The notes beneath the pieces are model-generated. The model did not search any database, had not been told where the DNA came from, and saw nothing but the letters and a program-made list of their open reading frames with translations. A stretch of DNA of 64,000 nucleotides from Pseudomonas uvaldensis (GTDB taxonomy: Bacteria > Pseudomonadota > Gammaproteobacteria > Pseudomonadales > Pseudomonadaceae), in the NCBI RefSeq assembly GCF_021271205.1, contig NZ_JAIWKS010000005.1, positions 248,001 to 312,000 of the forward strand, written 5' to 3'. The translations under genes and the position numbers were made by a program. This document shows positions 17,122 to 25,899 of this stretch, in pieces (position 1 is the stretch's first letter; each line of letters opens with the position of its first letter).

Positions 17122-18717
17122 ATGCCCGTACCCGACCCGTTCCGCGAAGGCATGGCCCGCGGCTGGACCACCTACAACGGCGCGCAGTTGACCCAGGACC
17201 TGGTCCTGGAAGCGGATGTGGCGATTATCGGCAGCGGCGCGGGCGGCGGCACCACGGCGGAAATCCTCAGTGCCGCCGGCTACAAGGTCCTGCTGATCGA
17301 GGAAGGCCCGCTCAAGACCAGCAGCGACTTCAAGTTGCTCGAGGATCGAGCCTACACGAGCTTGTACCAGGAAGGCCTCGGGCGCATGAGCAAGGATGGG
17401 GCCATCACCATTCTTCAAGGGCGGGCGGTGGGCGGCACGACCTTGATCAACTGGACGTCCAGCTTTCGCACACCGGACCAGACCTTGGATCACTGGGCCT
17501 CGGCACACAGCGTCAAGGGGCACAGTCCCGCCGAAATGGCCCCCTGGTTCGAGCGCATGGAGCAGCGCCTGGGCGTGGCGCCATGGTTGATTCCGCCCAA
17601 TGCCAACAATGACGTGATCCGCAAAGGCTGTGAACGGCTGGGCTACGATTGGCACGTCATCCCGCGCAACGTGCGGGGCTGCTGGAACCTGGGTTATTGC
17701 GGCATGGGCTGCCCCACCAATGCCAAGCAGTCCATGCTGGTGACGACCATTCCGGCCACGCTGGACAAGGGGGGCGCGTTGCTTTACCTGGCGCGGGCTG
17801 AACGCCTGACCCTACGCAATGATGCGGTTGTCGATCTGCAATGCGTGGCAATGGACGAACGCTGCGTGGCGCCGACCGGGCGGCGCATTACCGTCAAGGC
17901 GCGGCACTACGTACTGGCCGGCGGTGGCATCAACAGCCCGGCCTTGCTGTTGCGCTCCGATGCACCAGACCCACACCAGCGCTTGGGCAAGCGTACCTTC
18001 CTGCATTTGGTGAACATCTCGGTCGGGCAGTTCGACGACGTCATCAATCCGTTCTACGGGGCGCCGCAGTCGGTCTATTCGGATCATTTCCAATGGCAGG
18101 ACGGGACCACCGGAAAAATGTCCTACAAGCTTGAGGTCCCTCCCTTGCATCCCGCTCTTGCCGCCACGTTGCTGGGCGGCTTCGGCCAGGAGAATGCCGG
18201 GTATATGGCGCAACTGCCTCACACCCATGCGATGCTGGCCTTGCTGCGTGACGGTTTTCATCCGGACAGCCGTGGCGGCAGCGTTGAATTGCGCAGCGAC
18301 GGCACGCCGGTGCTCGATTATCCGGTATCGCCCTACGCATGGGACGGTGTGCGACGGGCGTTCCACAGCATGGCCGAAATCCAGTTCGCCGCAGGCGCCC
18401 GGGCGGTCATGCCGGTGCACAGCGATGCGCGTTACGTAAAAACCCTGGCCGAAGCCCGGACGCTGATCGATGAATTGGACCTTTCCTTGTTCCGCACCCG
18501 CCTGAGCAGCGCGCATGTCATGGGCGGTTGTGCCATGGGGGAAGATCCCAGAATGGCCGTGACCGACAGTCTTGGCCGTCATCATCAACTGAGTAACCTG
18601 TCGATCCACGACGGTTCGCTGTTCCCCACCAGCATTGGCGCCAATCCGCAGTTATCGGTGTATGGCCTGACGGCACAACTGGCGAATTCGCTGGCCGAAC
18701 GGCTAAAAAACTCATGA
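17122..18717 (+). CDS. GMC family FAD-dependent oxidoreductase
   Basis: A 531-residue flavoprotein with the dinucleotide-binding motif AIIGSGAGGGTTAE (34-47) and a second GMC block around GGTTLINWTSSFR. The C-terminal active-site region contains SSAHVMGGCAMG and SLFPTSIGANPQLSVYGL, as in long-chain alcohol oxidases and choline/gluconate-type GMC enzymes. No signal peptide is visible, so export would depend on the adjacent Tat lipoprotein. Likely oxidises an alcohol whose aldehyde feeds the CalB-like enzyme. Confidence 0.87.
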   Translation: MPVPDPFREGMARGWTTYNGAQLTQDLVLEADVAIIGSGAGGGTTAEILSAAGYKVLLIEEGPLKTSSDFKLLEDRAYTSLYQEGLGRMSKDGAITILQGRAVGGTTLINWTSSFRTPDQTLDHWASAHSVKGHSPAEMAPWFERMEQRLGVAPWLIPPNANNDVIRKGCERLGYDWHVIPRNVRGCWNLGYCGMGCPTNAKQSMLVTTIPATLDKGGALLYLARAERLTLRNDAVVDLQCVAMDERCVAPTGRRITVKARHYVLAGGGINSPALLLRSDAPDPHQRLGKRTFLHLVNISVGQFDDVINPFYGAPQSVYSDHFQWQDGTTGKMSYKLEVPPLHPALAATLLGGFGQENAGYMAQLPHTHAMLALLRDGFHPDSRGGSVELRSDGTPVLDYPVSPYAWDGVRRAFHSMAEIQFAAGARAVMPVHSDARYVKTLAEARTLIDELDLSLFRTRLSSAHVMGGCAMGEDPRMAVTDSLGRHHQLSNLSIHDGSLFPTSIGANPQLSVYGLTAQLANSLAERLKNS

Positions 18718-18784
18718 ATACCCGGATGATTCGTACCGTCTATAGTGCTTTCTTATCCCACAGCCGACTTGGCCGACCGAGTAG

Positions 18785-19312
<528 letters not shown>

Positions 19313-19385
19313 CCCGCCGGCTGCGACCCGCTTCGCAGCCGCATCCTTGCCCCATGGTGCAGTCTATCGCGCCCGCGTGCACTGA

Positions 19386-19709
<324 letters not shown>

Positions 19710-19740
19710 GCCAGAAGGTTCTGTAGCGCCTGTATTGGCC

Positions 19741-19836
19741 CTATCGCGAGCAGGCTTGCTCCCACAGGGATCTGCAGTGTCTGCAAAAATTGTGTCCTGA
19801 GCAGCTCTCCTGTGGGAGCGAGCCTGCTCGCGATGA
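19741..19836. repeat. REPIN
   Basis: CTATCGCGAGCAGGCTTGCT at 19741 and the inverted unit GTGGGAGCGAGCCTGCTCGC at 19812, separated by about 42 bases, between the ferredoxin gene and the convergent small hypothetical gene. The arms point outward compared with the mtgA/rpoH copy. Confidence 0.88.
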
Positions 19837-19868
19837 GGCCATCAGCCATACCACGAAGCCAATGGCCT

Positions 19869-20189
19869 TCACTCCTGCCGCTCAAACCCCTCTCCAATAC
19901 ACCCCAGACACCGCACGAACGTGGCCTTGGCCGGGTCCACAACCAATGCCTTCCCCGCATCGCCAACCCCACCACCCAGCGCGGTAAAGGGCAACGACAC
20001 CACGAATGCACCGGCCCCGATCACGGTGGCGGCGAGCAGGAGCGGGCGGGCGATCAGCAGATCGCCGATCATGGCGTAGGCCGGCGGATTCTGGATGGTG
20101 TAGCGCGGATCACCGCTGCCGGTGTTCGCCAGCGCAGGCAAACCGACACTCAGCAGCAGCGCAAGAACGACGGGGCGAAGCAGATTCAT
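19869..20189 (-). CDS. Small exported hypothetical protein
   Basis: A 106-residue protein with an N-terminal signal peptide (about 1-22, VGLPALA-N) and a second hydrophobic segment (about 45-70, rich in Ala, Leu, Val). GAAGGA lies at good distance before ATG 20189. It resembles small conserved Pseudomonas proteins annotated as multidrug-transporter-like, but no functional motif is visible and I do not assign a role. Located 54 bases downstream of mutM on the same strand. Confidence 0.72.
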   Translation of the reverse strand: MNLLRPVVLALLLSVGLPALANTGSGDPRYTIQNPPAYAMIGDLLIARPLLLAATVIGAGAFVVSLPFTALGGGVGDAGKALVVDPAKATFVRCLGCIGEGFERQE

Positions 20190-20243
20190 GGGTCGGTCCT
20201 TCGGCTAGACAGTATGACTACTGACTATAGACCGTAGGAGGAA

Positions 20244-21056
20244 TCACCTCTGACAGCGGGGACACCAGACACTCGCACGCTGGCCCAGCCGAATTTCCCG
20301 CAGCCCCGTTCCACAAACCTTGCACAGCTCACCGCCCCGGCCATACACGAACAGTTCCTGCTGGAAATACCCGGGCTGGCCATCGCCCCCGATAAAGTCC
20401 CGCAACGTGGTGCCGCCGCGTTCGATGGCATGGGCAAGGATGCGCTTGATCTCGATGGCCAGTTTCAGATACCGGACCCGGGAAATACCCCCGGCCTCCC
20501 GGCGCGGATCGATCCCGGCGGCGAACAGCGCTTCGGTTGCATAAATGTTGCCCACGCCTACCACCACCGCGTTATCCATGATGAACGGCTTGACCGCCAT
20601 GGAACGTCCACGGGAAAGCTGGAACAGGCGTTCGCCATCGAACAGATCGGTCAGCGGCTCCGGCCCGAGGCGGATCAGCAGTTCGTGGTTGAGCGGATCA
20701 AGGCTCCAAAGCATCGCCCCGAAACGTCGAGGATCGGTGTAGCGCAAGGCCAGGCCGGACTCCAGCTCGATGTCCACATGCTCGTGCTTGCCAGCCGGCA
20801 TCCCCACCTCCACCAAACGCAGATTGCCGGACATGCCCAGGTGGCTGATCAATGTGCCCACCTGGGCATTGATCAGCAGGTACTTGGCGCGCCGCTCCAC
20901 TTGCACGATCCGCTGGCCCGATAGCCGCACATCGAGGTCTTCCGGAATCGGCCAGCGCAGGCGACGGTCACGCACAATCACGCGGCTAACCCGCTGTCCT
21001 TCAAGGTGTGGCGCAATCCCGCGACGGGTGGTTTCGACTTCCGGCAGTTCTGGCAT
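20244..21056 (-). CDS. mutM: Formamidopyrimidine-DNA glycosylase
   Basis: A 270-residue bifunctional DNA glycosylase/AP lyase that removes 8-oxoguanine. It begins with the invariant MPELPEVE (catalytic Pro2, Glu3), has the helix-two-turn-helix region and ends with a CxxC…CxxC zinc finger (CKVC…CPRC). Complete, with an unambiguous start. Confidence 0.97.
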   Translation of the reverse strand: MPELPEVETTRRGIAPHLEGQRVSRVIVRDRRLRWPIPEDLDVRLSGQRIVQVERRAKYLLINAQVGTLISHLGMSGNLRLVEVGMPAGKHEHVDIELESGLALRYTDPRRFGAMLWSLDPLNHELLIRLGPEPLTDLFDGERLFQLSRGRSMAVKPFIMDNAVVVGVGNIYATEALFAAGIDPRREAGGISRVRYLKLAIEIKRILAHAIERGGTTLRDFIGGDGQPGYFQQELFVYGRGGELCKVCGTGLREIRLGQRASVWCPRCQR

Positions 21057-21095
21057 GGCGTTCTCTAAATGAGCGATGTTCGGTGCTATCGGGTT

Positions 21096-21965
21096 TCAGC
21101 GAGTGGCAAGGTCGCGGATTTCCTGTTTCTGAGTCTGGAAGTCATATTCCGACAAGCCGATGTAATCGAGCACCAGCTCGCCGACACACGCCCATTCGTG
21201 GTCCTCGGCCTGGTTGCCCAGCACCCGGTATGACGCACAGATGTGTTCGGACATCTTCAGGATCGCCAGCAAGTTTTTCAGTTGACTGTTGTTGCGTGAA
21301 GACTCGTCGCTGAAAATCGCCAGGGCGTTATGGTGGTTGGCGATGGCCTGGCTGACGTGGTCCGGCAAGCGCCATGACTTGGAGGTGTAGTAACCGACCA
21401 CCGCATGGTTGGTATTGAACAAACGGTTCTCGGTGTCCACTACCCGGCAGTCGGCACTGGCACTGGCATATGCCTCCTCCAGCACGCTCATGTAATTGGG
21501 GAACTGCTTGAGCATCAAGGGCACGCCGCAATCATGGAACAACCCCAGGGCATAGGCTTCGTCGCCATTCTCCAGGCCGACCCGCTTGGCCAGGGTCAGG
21601 CAGGTCATTGCCACATCCTGGGCCGTATCCCAGAAACGGTTAAGGGTGACAATGGTGTCGTCGTGCAACTCGCCCTTGATCGATTGCGCGTTGATCAGGT
21701 TGATGATCGAGCGACTGCCCAATAGATTCACAGCGCGCTGGATCGAGGTGATCTTGTTACGCAAACCGTAATACGGCGAGTTGACGATTTTCAACAAGGC
21801 CCCGGAAAGACCGGGGTCATGGGAAATCAGCTTGGCGATGGTCTCCAGGTCCGGGTCGGGCATGTACTGCTCCATCTGCAGATCCACCATGATCTGCGGC
21901 TGGGGCGGAACGCTGATGCCTTGCAGGGCTTGTTGGATCTGTTCGGCGGAAAGCTCTTTGGACAT
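21096..21965 (-). CDS. HDOD domain protein
   Basis: A 289-residue protein in which the HDOD domain (a catalytically altered HD relative) covers about residues 15-215: DPGLSGALLKIVNSPYYG and the ALGLFHDCGVPLML segment are typical. HDOD proteins take part in signalling, often with other sensor domains; here the domain stands alone, so target and role are unknown. I start at ATG 21965 (MSKELSAEQ); a longer start at 22052 lacks homology-like character. Single gene. Confidence 0.85.
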   Translation of the reverse strand: MSKELSAEQIQQALQGISVPPQPQIMVDLQMEQYMPDPDLETIAKLISHDPGLSGALLKIVNSPYYGLRNKITSIQRAVNLLGSRSIINLINAQSIKGELHDDTIVTLNRFWDTAQDVAMTCLTLAKRVGLENGDEAYALGLFHDCGVPLMLKQFPNYMSVLEEAYASASADCRVVDTENRLFNTNHAVVGYYTSKSWRLPDHVSQAIANHHNALAIFSDESSRNNSQLKNLLAILKMSEHICASYRVLGNQAEDHEWACVGELVLDYIGLSEYDFQTQKQEIRDLATR

Positions 21966-22202
21966 GGCTGCACATACTCTGGGACAGGCGGGGATTCTAA
22001 CCCTTAAGGACGGGTCCGACACGCCGCCGGGGCGGATCGGGAAAACTTTCACTCAGGCACTCCCCTAGTTCGGCCGCTCACCTGCCCGGCTTGAGGAAAT
22101 TTTGCCCGGAGCCCTGACACGCCCCCCTGTGGGAGCAAGGCTTGTCAGGAGGAGGACGTCCCCCGCGTTTCATCGCCCACCGAGCCCGCCTGTCACCGCG
22201 AC

Positions 22203-22213
22203 GCGGTATACTC
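22203..22213 (+). promoter_or_regulatory. Possible rlmI promoter -10 (TATACT at 22207-22212)
   Basis: GCGGTATACT matches a sigma-70 -10 hexamer at five of six positions, 28 bases before the rlmI ATG. The -35 position is GC-rich and does not match, so support is modest. Confidence 0.3.
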
Positions 22214-22239
22214 CCGCTCTTTTTTTCCGGAGCGACCTC

Positions 22240-23436
22240 ATGTCCCTGCCCAGCCTGCGCCTCAAAGCCAATGCCGACCGCCGCCTGCGCGCCGGTCATC
22301 TGTGGGTCTACAGTAACGAAATCGACGTAGCCGCCACGCCGCTGCACGGTTTCAAGGCCGGCGACCAGGCGATCCTCGAGGCCGCCGGTGGCAAACCGTT
22401 GGGCGTTGTCGCAATGAGCCCGAACAACCTCATCTGCGCACGCCTGCTGTCGCGCGATGCGAAGTTGCCACTGGACAAATCCCTGCTGGTACACCGCCTC
22501 AACGTGGCGCTGTCCCTGCGTGAGCGGTTGTTCGACAAACCGTTCTATCGTCTGGTCTACGGCGATTCGGATCTGTTGCCGGGCCTGGTAGTCGACCGCT
22601 TCGGCGACATCCTCGTGGTACAGATCGCATCTGCCGTCATGGAAGCTCACAAAGACGACGTTATCGCCGCTCTTACCCAGGTGCTCAAGCCCAGCGGCAT
22701 CCTGTTCAAGAACGATTCCGCCGCCCGTGACGCCGAGGGCCTGGAACGCTACGTCGAAACGGTCTTCGGCCTGGTGCCTGAATGGGTAGCCCTGGAAGAG
22801 AACGGCGTGAAATTCGAAGCGCCGGTCATGGAAGGCCAGAAAACCGGCTGGTTCTACGATCACCGCATGAATCGCGCACGCTTGGCGCCCTATGCCAAGG
22901 GCAAACGCGTGCTGGACCTGTTCAGCTACATTGGCGGGTGGGGCGTGCAAGCCGCGGCATTCGGCGCCAGTGAAGTGTTCTGCGTCGACGCTTCGGGCTT
23001 CGCCCTCGACGGTGTCGAGCGCAACGCGGCACTTAATGGCTTCGCCGAGAAGCTGACCTGCATCGAAGGCGACGTGTTCGAAGCCCTGAAGGAGCTCAAG
23101 GCCAGTGAAGAACGTTTCGACGTGATCGTCGCCGACCCTCCGGCCTTCATCAAGCGCAAGAAAGACCTCAAGAACGGCGAAGGCGCCTATCGCCGCCTCA
23201 ACGAACAAGCCATGCGCCTGCTCACCAAGGACGGCATCCTGGTCAGCGCTTCGTGCTCGATGCACCTGCCTGAGGATGATCTGCAGAACATCCTGCTGAC
23301 CAGTGCCCGCCATTTGGACCGCAACATCCAGCTGCTTGAACGCGGCGGCCAGGGACCAGACCACCCGGTACACCCTGCCATTGCCGAAACCCGCTACATC
23401 AAGAGCATCATCTGCCGGCTGTTGCCCAACAGTTGA
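22240..23436 (+). CDS. rlmI: 23S rRNA (cytosine1962-C5)-methyltransferase
   Basis: A 398-residue Class I methyltransferase with an N-terminal PUA domain (about 1-80; RLRAGHLWVYSNEI) and the SAM domain in the C-terminal half (VLDLFSYIGGWGVQAAAFGA, VIVADPPAF, and the catalytic-cysteine region SASCSMHL). It modifies C1962 of 23S rRNA. GGAG sits 7 bases before ATG 22240. A strong terminator follows, marking the boundary with the unusual cluster downstream. Confidence 0.94.
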   Translation: MSLPSLRLKANADRRLRAGHLWVYSNEIDVAATPLHGFKAGDQAILEAAGGKPLGVVAMSPNNLICARLLSRDAKLPLDKSLLVHRLNVALSLRERLFDKPFYRLVYGDSDLLPGLVVDRFGDILVVQIASAVMEAHKDDVIAALTQVLKPSGILFKNDSAARDAEGLERYVETVFGLVPEWVALEENGVKFEAPVMEGQKTGWFYDHRMNRARLAPYAKGKRVLDLFSYIGGWGVQAAAFGASEVFCVDASGFALDGVERNAALNGFAEKLTCIEGDVFEALKELKASEERFDVIVADPPAFIKRKKDLKNGEGAYRRLNEQAMRLLTKDGILVSASCSMHLPEDDLQNILLTSARHLDRNIQLLERGGQGPDHPVHPAIAETRYIKSIICRLLPNS

Positions 23437-23483
23437 GTTTCACGACGGGGCCGACGCTTCGGCTCCGCACTCGCGCACATTCC

Positions 23484-23510
23484 AATCGCAGCCCAGGCTG
23501 CGATTTTTTT
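23484..23510 (+). terminator. Rho-independent terminator of rlmI
   Basis: A 10-base-pair stem (23484-23493 with 23496-23505) closed by a CA loop and followed by a seven-T run. It separates rlmI transcription from the downstream peptide/SagB/AurF cluster. Confidence 0.9.
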
Positions 23511-23609
23511 GTCTGAAAAATCATTTTATGCCGTCGTTAATAACGACACCCATAAATTCTGTACGAACTCTCCCACATTATTACTGGAGCTTTCCTACTC
23601 AATATCCGC

Positions 23610-23660
23610 TTGCCAATCATTCATTAAAAATCAATTATTCAAGCGTCACTTCGAAAGTGA
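23610..23660 (+). promoter_or_regulatory. Candidate promoter and inverted repeat of the peptide cluster
   Basis: In an AT-rich leader, TTGCCA (23610-23615) and AATTAT (23633-23638) are 17 bases apart, a plausible sigma-70 pair (4/6 in the -10). Just downstream, TCACTT-CGA-AAGTGA (23646-23660) is a perfect inverted repeat that could be an operator. The placement upstream of the small gene supports a dedicated promoter. Confidence 0.4.
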
Positions 23661-23704
23661 TTCCACTGAAACACAACACTTATCAAAAACAAAGGAGCTG
23701 TATC

Positions 23705-23782
23705 ATGAAAGCAATCAATCTGGAAGCTGACAAAATCGCAAACCTGGCCGGCCTGGTTGTTCCAAAAGCCGTCGCCAAATAA
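23705..23782 (+). CDS. 25-residue peptide, candidate RiPP precursor
   Basis: A 25-codon gene encoding a peptide that starts MKAINLEADKIANLAG and ends PKAVAK. AAAGGAG lies 7 bases before the ATG, the strongest ribosome site in the region, which argues that this tiny frame is translated at high level. The peptide has an acidic/amphipathic N-terminal half, a hydrophobic centre (LAGLVV) and a Lys-rich end; it contains no Cys, Ser or Thr, so azole or lanthionine chemistry is excluded. An intercistronic hairpin and then genes for a SagB-type dehydrogenase, an AurF-like oxygenase and an MFS exporter follow. I infer a precursor or carrier peptide for these enzymes; a leader peptide or a free bioactive peptide are alternatives. 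Confidence 0.65.
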   Translation: MKAINLEADKIANLAGLVVPKAVAK

Positions 23783-23801
23783 GTACGTAAGCGGGTAGAA
23801 G

Positions 23802-23827
23802 CAGGGCCGGGGAACGCCGGCGCCCTG
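23802..23827 (+). terminator. Intercistronic hairpin (attenuating or stabilising)
   Basis: CAGGGCCGG (23802-23810) can pair with CCGG-CG-CCCTG (23817-23827), leaving a two-base bulge and a six-base loop. No T-run follows, so full termination is unlikely; partial readthrough or mRNA stabilisation of the peptide message is more plausible. Such hairpins often sit between RiPP precursor and enzyme genes. Confidence 0.45.
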
Positions 23828-23866
23828 GCCCTGTCCTGGCCCTTCGTATAAGCGGAATCAGTCCCC

Positions 23867-24949
23867 ATGCATATAAACCCTTGCCTGTTCATCCTTGCCC
23901 GCCCCCCCCATCAGGTCGTCTGGAACTATGAACAACATACTCAATTCGAACTGGAACTTGATTACTCGACACGGCTTGCAGAACTCATACAAGCCCCCAC
24001 TAAATTCGATATTCACAACGCCATCGACATGGACCTTCTGAAGGCCGATATCATTATCGAAAAAGAAAGAGAGCCCGCTCATTGGAAGTGGGATGAACTC
24101 TCCAGAATCTTTCATCTCGGCACGAAAAACATTCCGTACGCAAACATTCCTCAAGATGTAAATGAATGGGCGAACCTGTATCTGCAACATTGCGACGAAG
24201 TGCTGTCTTCGCCCAGGCCTCCCGCCAGGATCAAACATGATTCCGCCGCCCGAGTGGCCCTGTCGCCCCCTCTACTGACCGACTTGCAGCACGCTTCGCT
24301 GGCGCGAGCCCTGATCGACCGACAAACGTCGCGTTCATTCCACGAACAGCCAGTATCCATCGAGCAAGTCAGCACACTGCTGTACCTGACCCTGGGTTAC
24401 CTGAACGAACGCCAGGGCGCCCGTGAGGGTGCCTGTCCGGAATCATTGGGCGCCAGACGCAGCAGCCCATCAGGGGGCGGCCTGAATGCCTGCGAGGGTT
24501 ACCTTTACGTCCGCAACGTGACCGGGCTGACACCGGGCCTCTATGCCTATCATCCTGACGAACACGCCTTGAGCCTGATCGGCCCCCTGCCGGATGCGCC
24601 CTTGGGTCGAATGCTTTGCGGCCAGCACTTCATAAACCCCTTGCCGTTCGGGTTGTTCATCACCTCGCGCTTCGACAAGCTCTGGTGGAAATACGAGCAC
24701 TCCCGCGCCTACCGCATGGCTTTCGTCGAAACGGGCCATGTTTCCCAGACGTTCCTGATGGTCGCTACTGCCCTCGGTCTAGACACCTGGCTGACCGGGG
24801 CGCTGAGCGACCAAGAGGTCGAGCGGCTGCTGGGGCTCGAGGACTCCTGCGAACAACCCCTGTTTTTTGTCGGCTGCGGCCATGGCGACGGACAGGTGCA
24901 CTGCAAAGAGCTGATGGCCCTGATCGAACGCCAGGATGCTGCGTCATGA
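23867..24949 (+). CDS. SagB-type FMN-dependent dehydrogenase
   Basis: A 360-residue protein. The C-terminal nitroreductase-fold domain (about 145-355) has the SagB/ThcOx hallmarks: RQTSRSF (152-158), RRSSPSGGGLNACEGYLYV (197-215), KYEHSRAYRMAFVETGHVSQ (275-294), LGLDTWLTGA (304-312) and VGCGHG. The family binds FMN and oxidises azoline rings or other peptide-linked groups during RiPP maturation. The N-terminal ~120 residues form a separate region of unknown fold, encoded by clearly more AT-rich DNA than the rest. The Shine-Dalgarno site at ATG 23867 is weak, and its stop overlaps the next ATG (ATGA). No YcaO cyclodehydratase is nearby, so the reaction is not azole formation. Confidence 0.85.
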   Translation: MHINPCLFILARPPHQVVWNYEQHTQFELELDYSTRLAELIQAPTKFDIHNAIDMDLLKADIIIEKEREPAHWKWDELSRIFHLGTKNIPYANIPQDVNEWANLYLQHCDEVLSSPRPPARIKHDSAARVALSPPLLTDLQHASLARALIDRQTSRSFHEQPVSIEQVSTLLYLTLGYLNERQGAREGACPESLGARRSSPSGGGLNACEGYLYVRNVTGLTPGLYAYHPDEHALSLIGPLPDAPLGRMLCGQHFINPLPFGLFITSRFDKLWWKYEHSRAYRMAFVETGHVSQTFLMVATALGLDTWLTGALSDQEVERLLGLEDSCEQPLFFVGCGHGDGQVHCKELMALIERQDAAS

Positions 24950-25899
24950 CCGGCGCCACCTTCATGCAGTTGCCGCGCTACACCTTGGGCGATTGGGACA
25001 ACAAGGCTGCGGTGCGCACCCGTCGGGATCACTACCGTCTGCCCGACGACCTGGAGCAGCAACTTTCAACCCGGGACTGGTTTCCGCCAGCCTTCATTCC
25101 CTATGTCGAACATCCATTTGTCCACCACGCAGGCCGCGCCGTCGCCCAGCGTCTGGCGGCTAATCACCTGGTGTACTTCCTCGACTACACGACGTTGCTC
25201 GAACACCGGGTCGTCAATCGCTCGGTCGAGACCATCGTGCATGGTGAACTGGCCGTGCCTGTCCCACGACAGATGAAAACCGCGGCCCTGCAGCTTTATA
25301 CCGACGAGGGCTACCACGCACTTTTTTCCAATGAGATGGCCGAGCAGATCGCAGCCCTCTACGGTATCGAGGATCGCCAACCGCCCAGGCGCATCAATCG
25401 GCTATTGGCCATGATCGAAGACACTTCCCCTACGGACCGTCCCCTGGCCTGGTTCCTGCTGGGGTTCGTTTCCGAAACGATCATTGCCAGGGAGCTGCTC
25501 GCCGTTACCCGCCATACCCTGGTTTGCACGGTGTACCGGATGCTCAGGAACCACCTCGAAGACGAGGCGCGCCACAGCCGCTACTTCAGTCAGGTGTTCC
25601 AGTACCTGTGGTCAGCCCTGGACGCCACGCAACGCGACCTCGCCGCCGGGATGCTGCTGCGTATCATCGGGCTCTATTTCGAGCCGGACGAGCCCTGGCT
25701 GTTGCGCAGCCTCGCCAGCGCCGGCTTCGAGGAACAATCCTCACGACAGATCATTTCCGCTCTTCTGCAGCCAGGTGCTCATGCCCAGCGTGTTCGTTCC
25801 GGCGCGGTATCGACGTTTACCGCCATGAGCAACGCACGCTTCTTCGATAACGACCACTACCGGATGGTTTTCACCCAAGCGGGGTTCATCAATGGCTGA
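24946..25899 (+). CDS. AurF-like diiron oxygenase
   Basis: A 317-residue ferritin-like protein of the p-aminobenzoate N-oxygenase (AurF) type. Candidate iron ligands are E95/E101 (SVETIVHGE), E121 and H124 (DEGYH), E177 (VSETIIARE), and H203, E207 and H210 (HLEDEARH). AurF-type enzymes oxidise amines to hydroxylamines or nitro groups using O2; relatives act in other natural product pathways. Start ATG 24946 overlaps the dehydrogenase stop by four bases, and its own stop overlaps the MFS gene by eight, so the three are translated as a unit. The substrate is unknown; a lysine side chain or terminus of the 25-residue peptide is one possibility. Confidence 0.87.
   Translation: MTGATFMQLPRYTLGDWDNKAAVRTRRDHYRLPDDLEQQLSTRDWFPPAFIPYVEHPFVHHAGRAVAQRLAANHLVYFLDYTTLLEHRVVNRSVETIVHGELAVPVPRQMKTAALQLYTDEGYHALFSNEMAEQIAALYGIEDRQPPRRINRLLAMIEDTSPTDRPLAWFLLGFVSETIIARELLAVTRHTLVCTVYRMLRNHLEDEARHSRYFSQVFQYLWSALDATQRDLAAGMLLRIIGLYFEPDEPWLLRSLASAGFEEQSSRQIISALLQPGAHAQRVRSGAVSTFTAMSNARFFDNDHYRMVFTQAGFING

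Noticed and set aside
19319-19341. GC hairpin after coaD as terminator
   Set aside because: GGCTGCGA…TCGCAGCC pairs well but has no T-run, so termination is not supported.
23303-23704. N-terminal extension of the 25-residue peptide (in-frame from 23303 or 23528)
   Set aside because: It would overlap rlmI and run through its terminator; the internal ATG at 23705 has a strong Shine-Dalgarno site.
23509-23730. 73-codon frame in the AT-rich leader of the peptide cluster
   Set aside because: Its only start is a TTG inside the terminator T-run with no ribosome site; natural-looking composition is explained by AT-richness.
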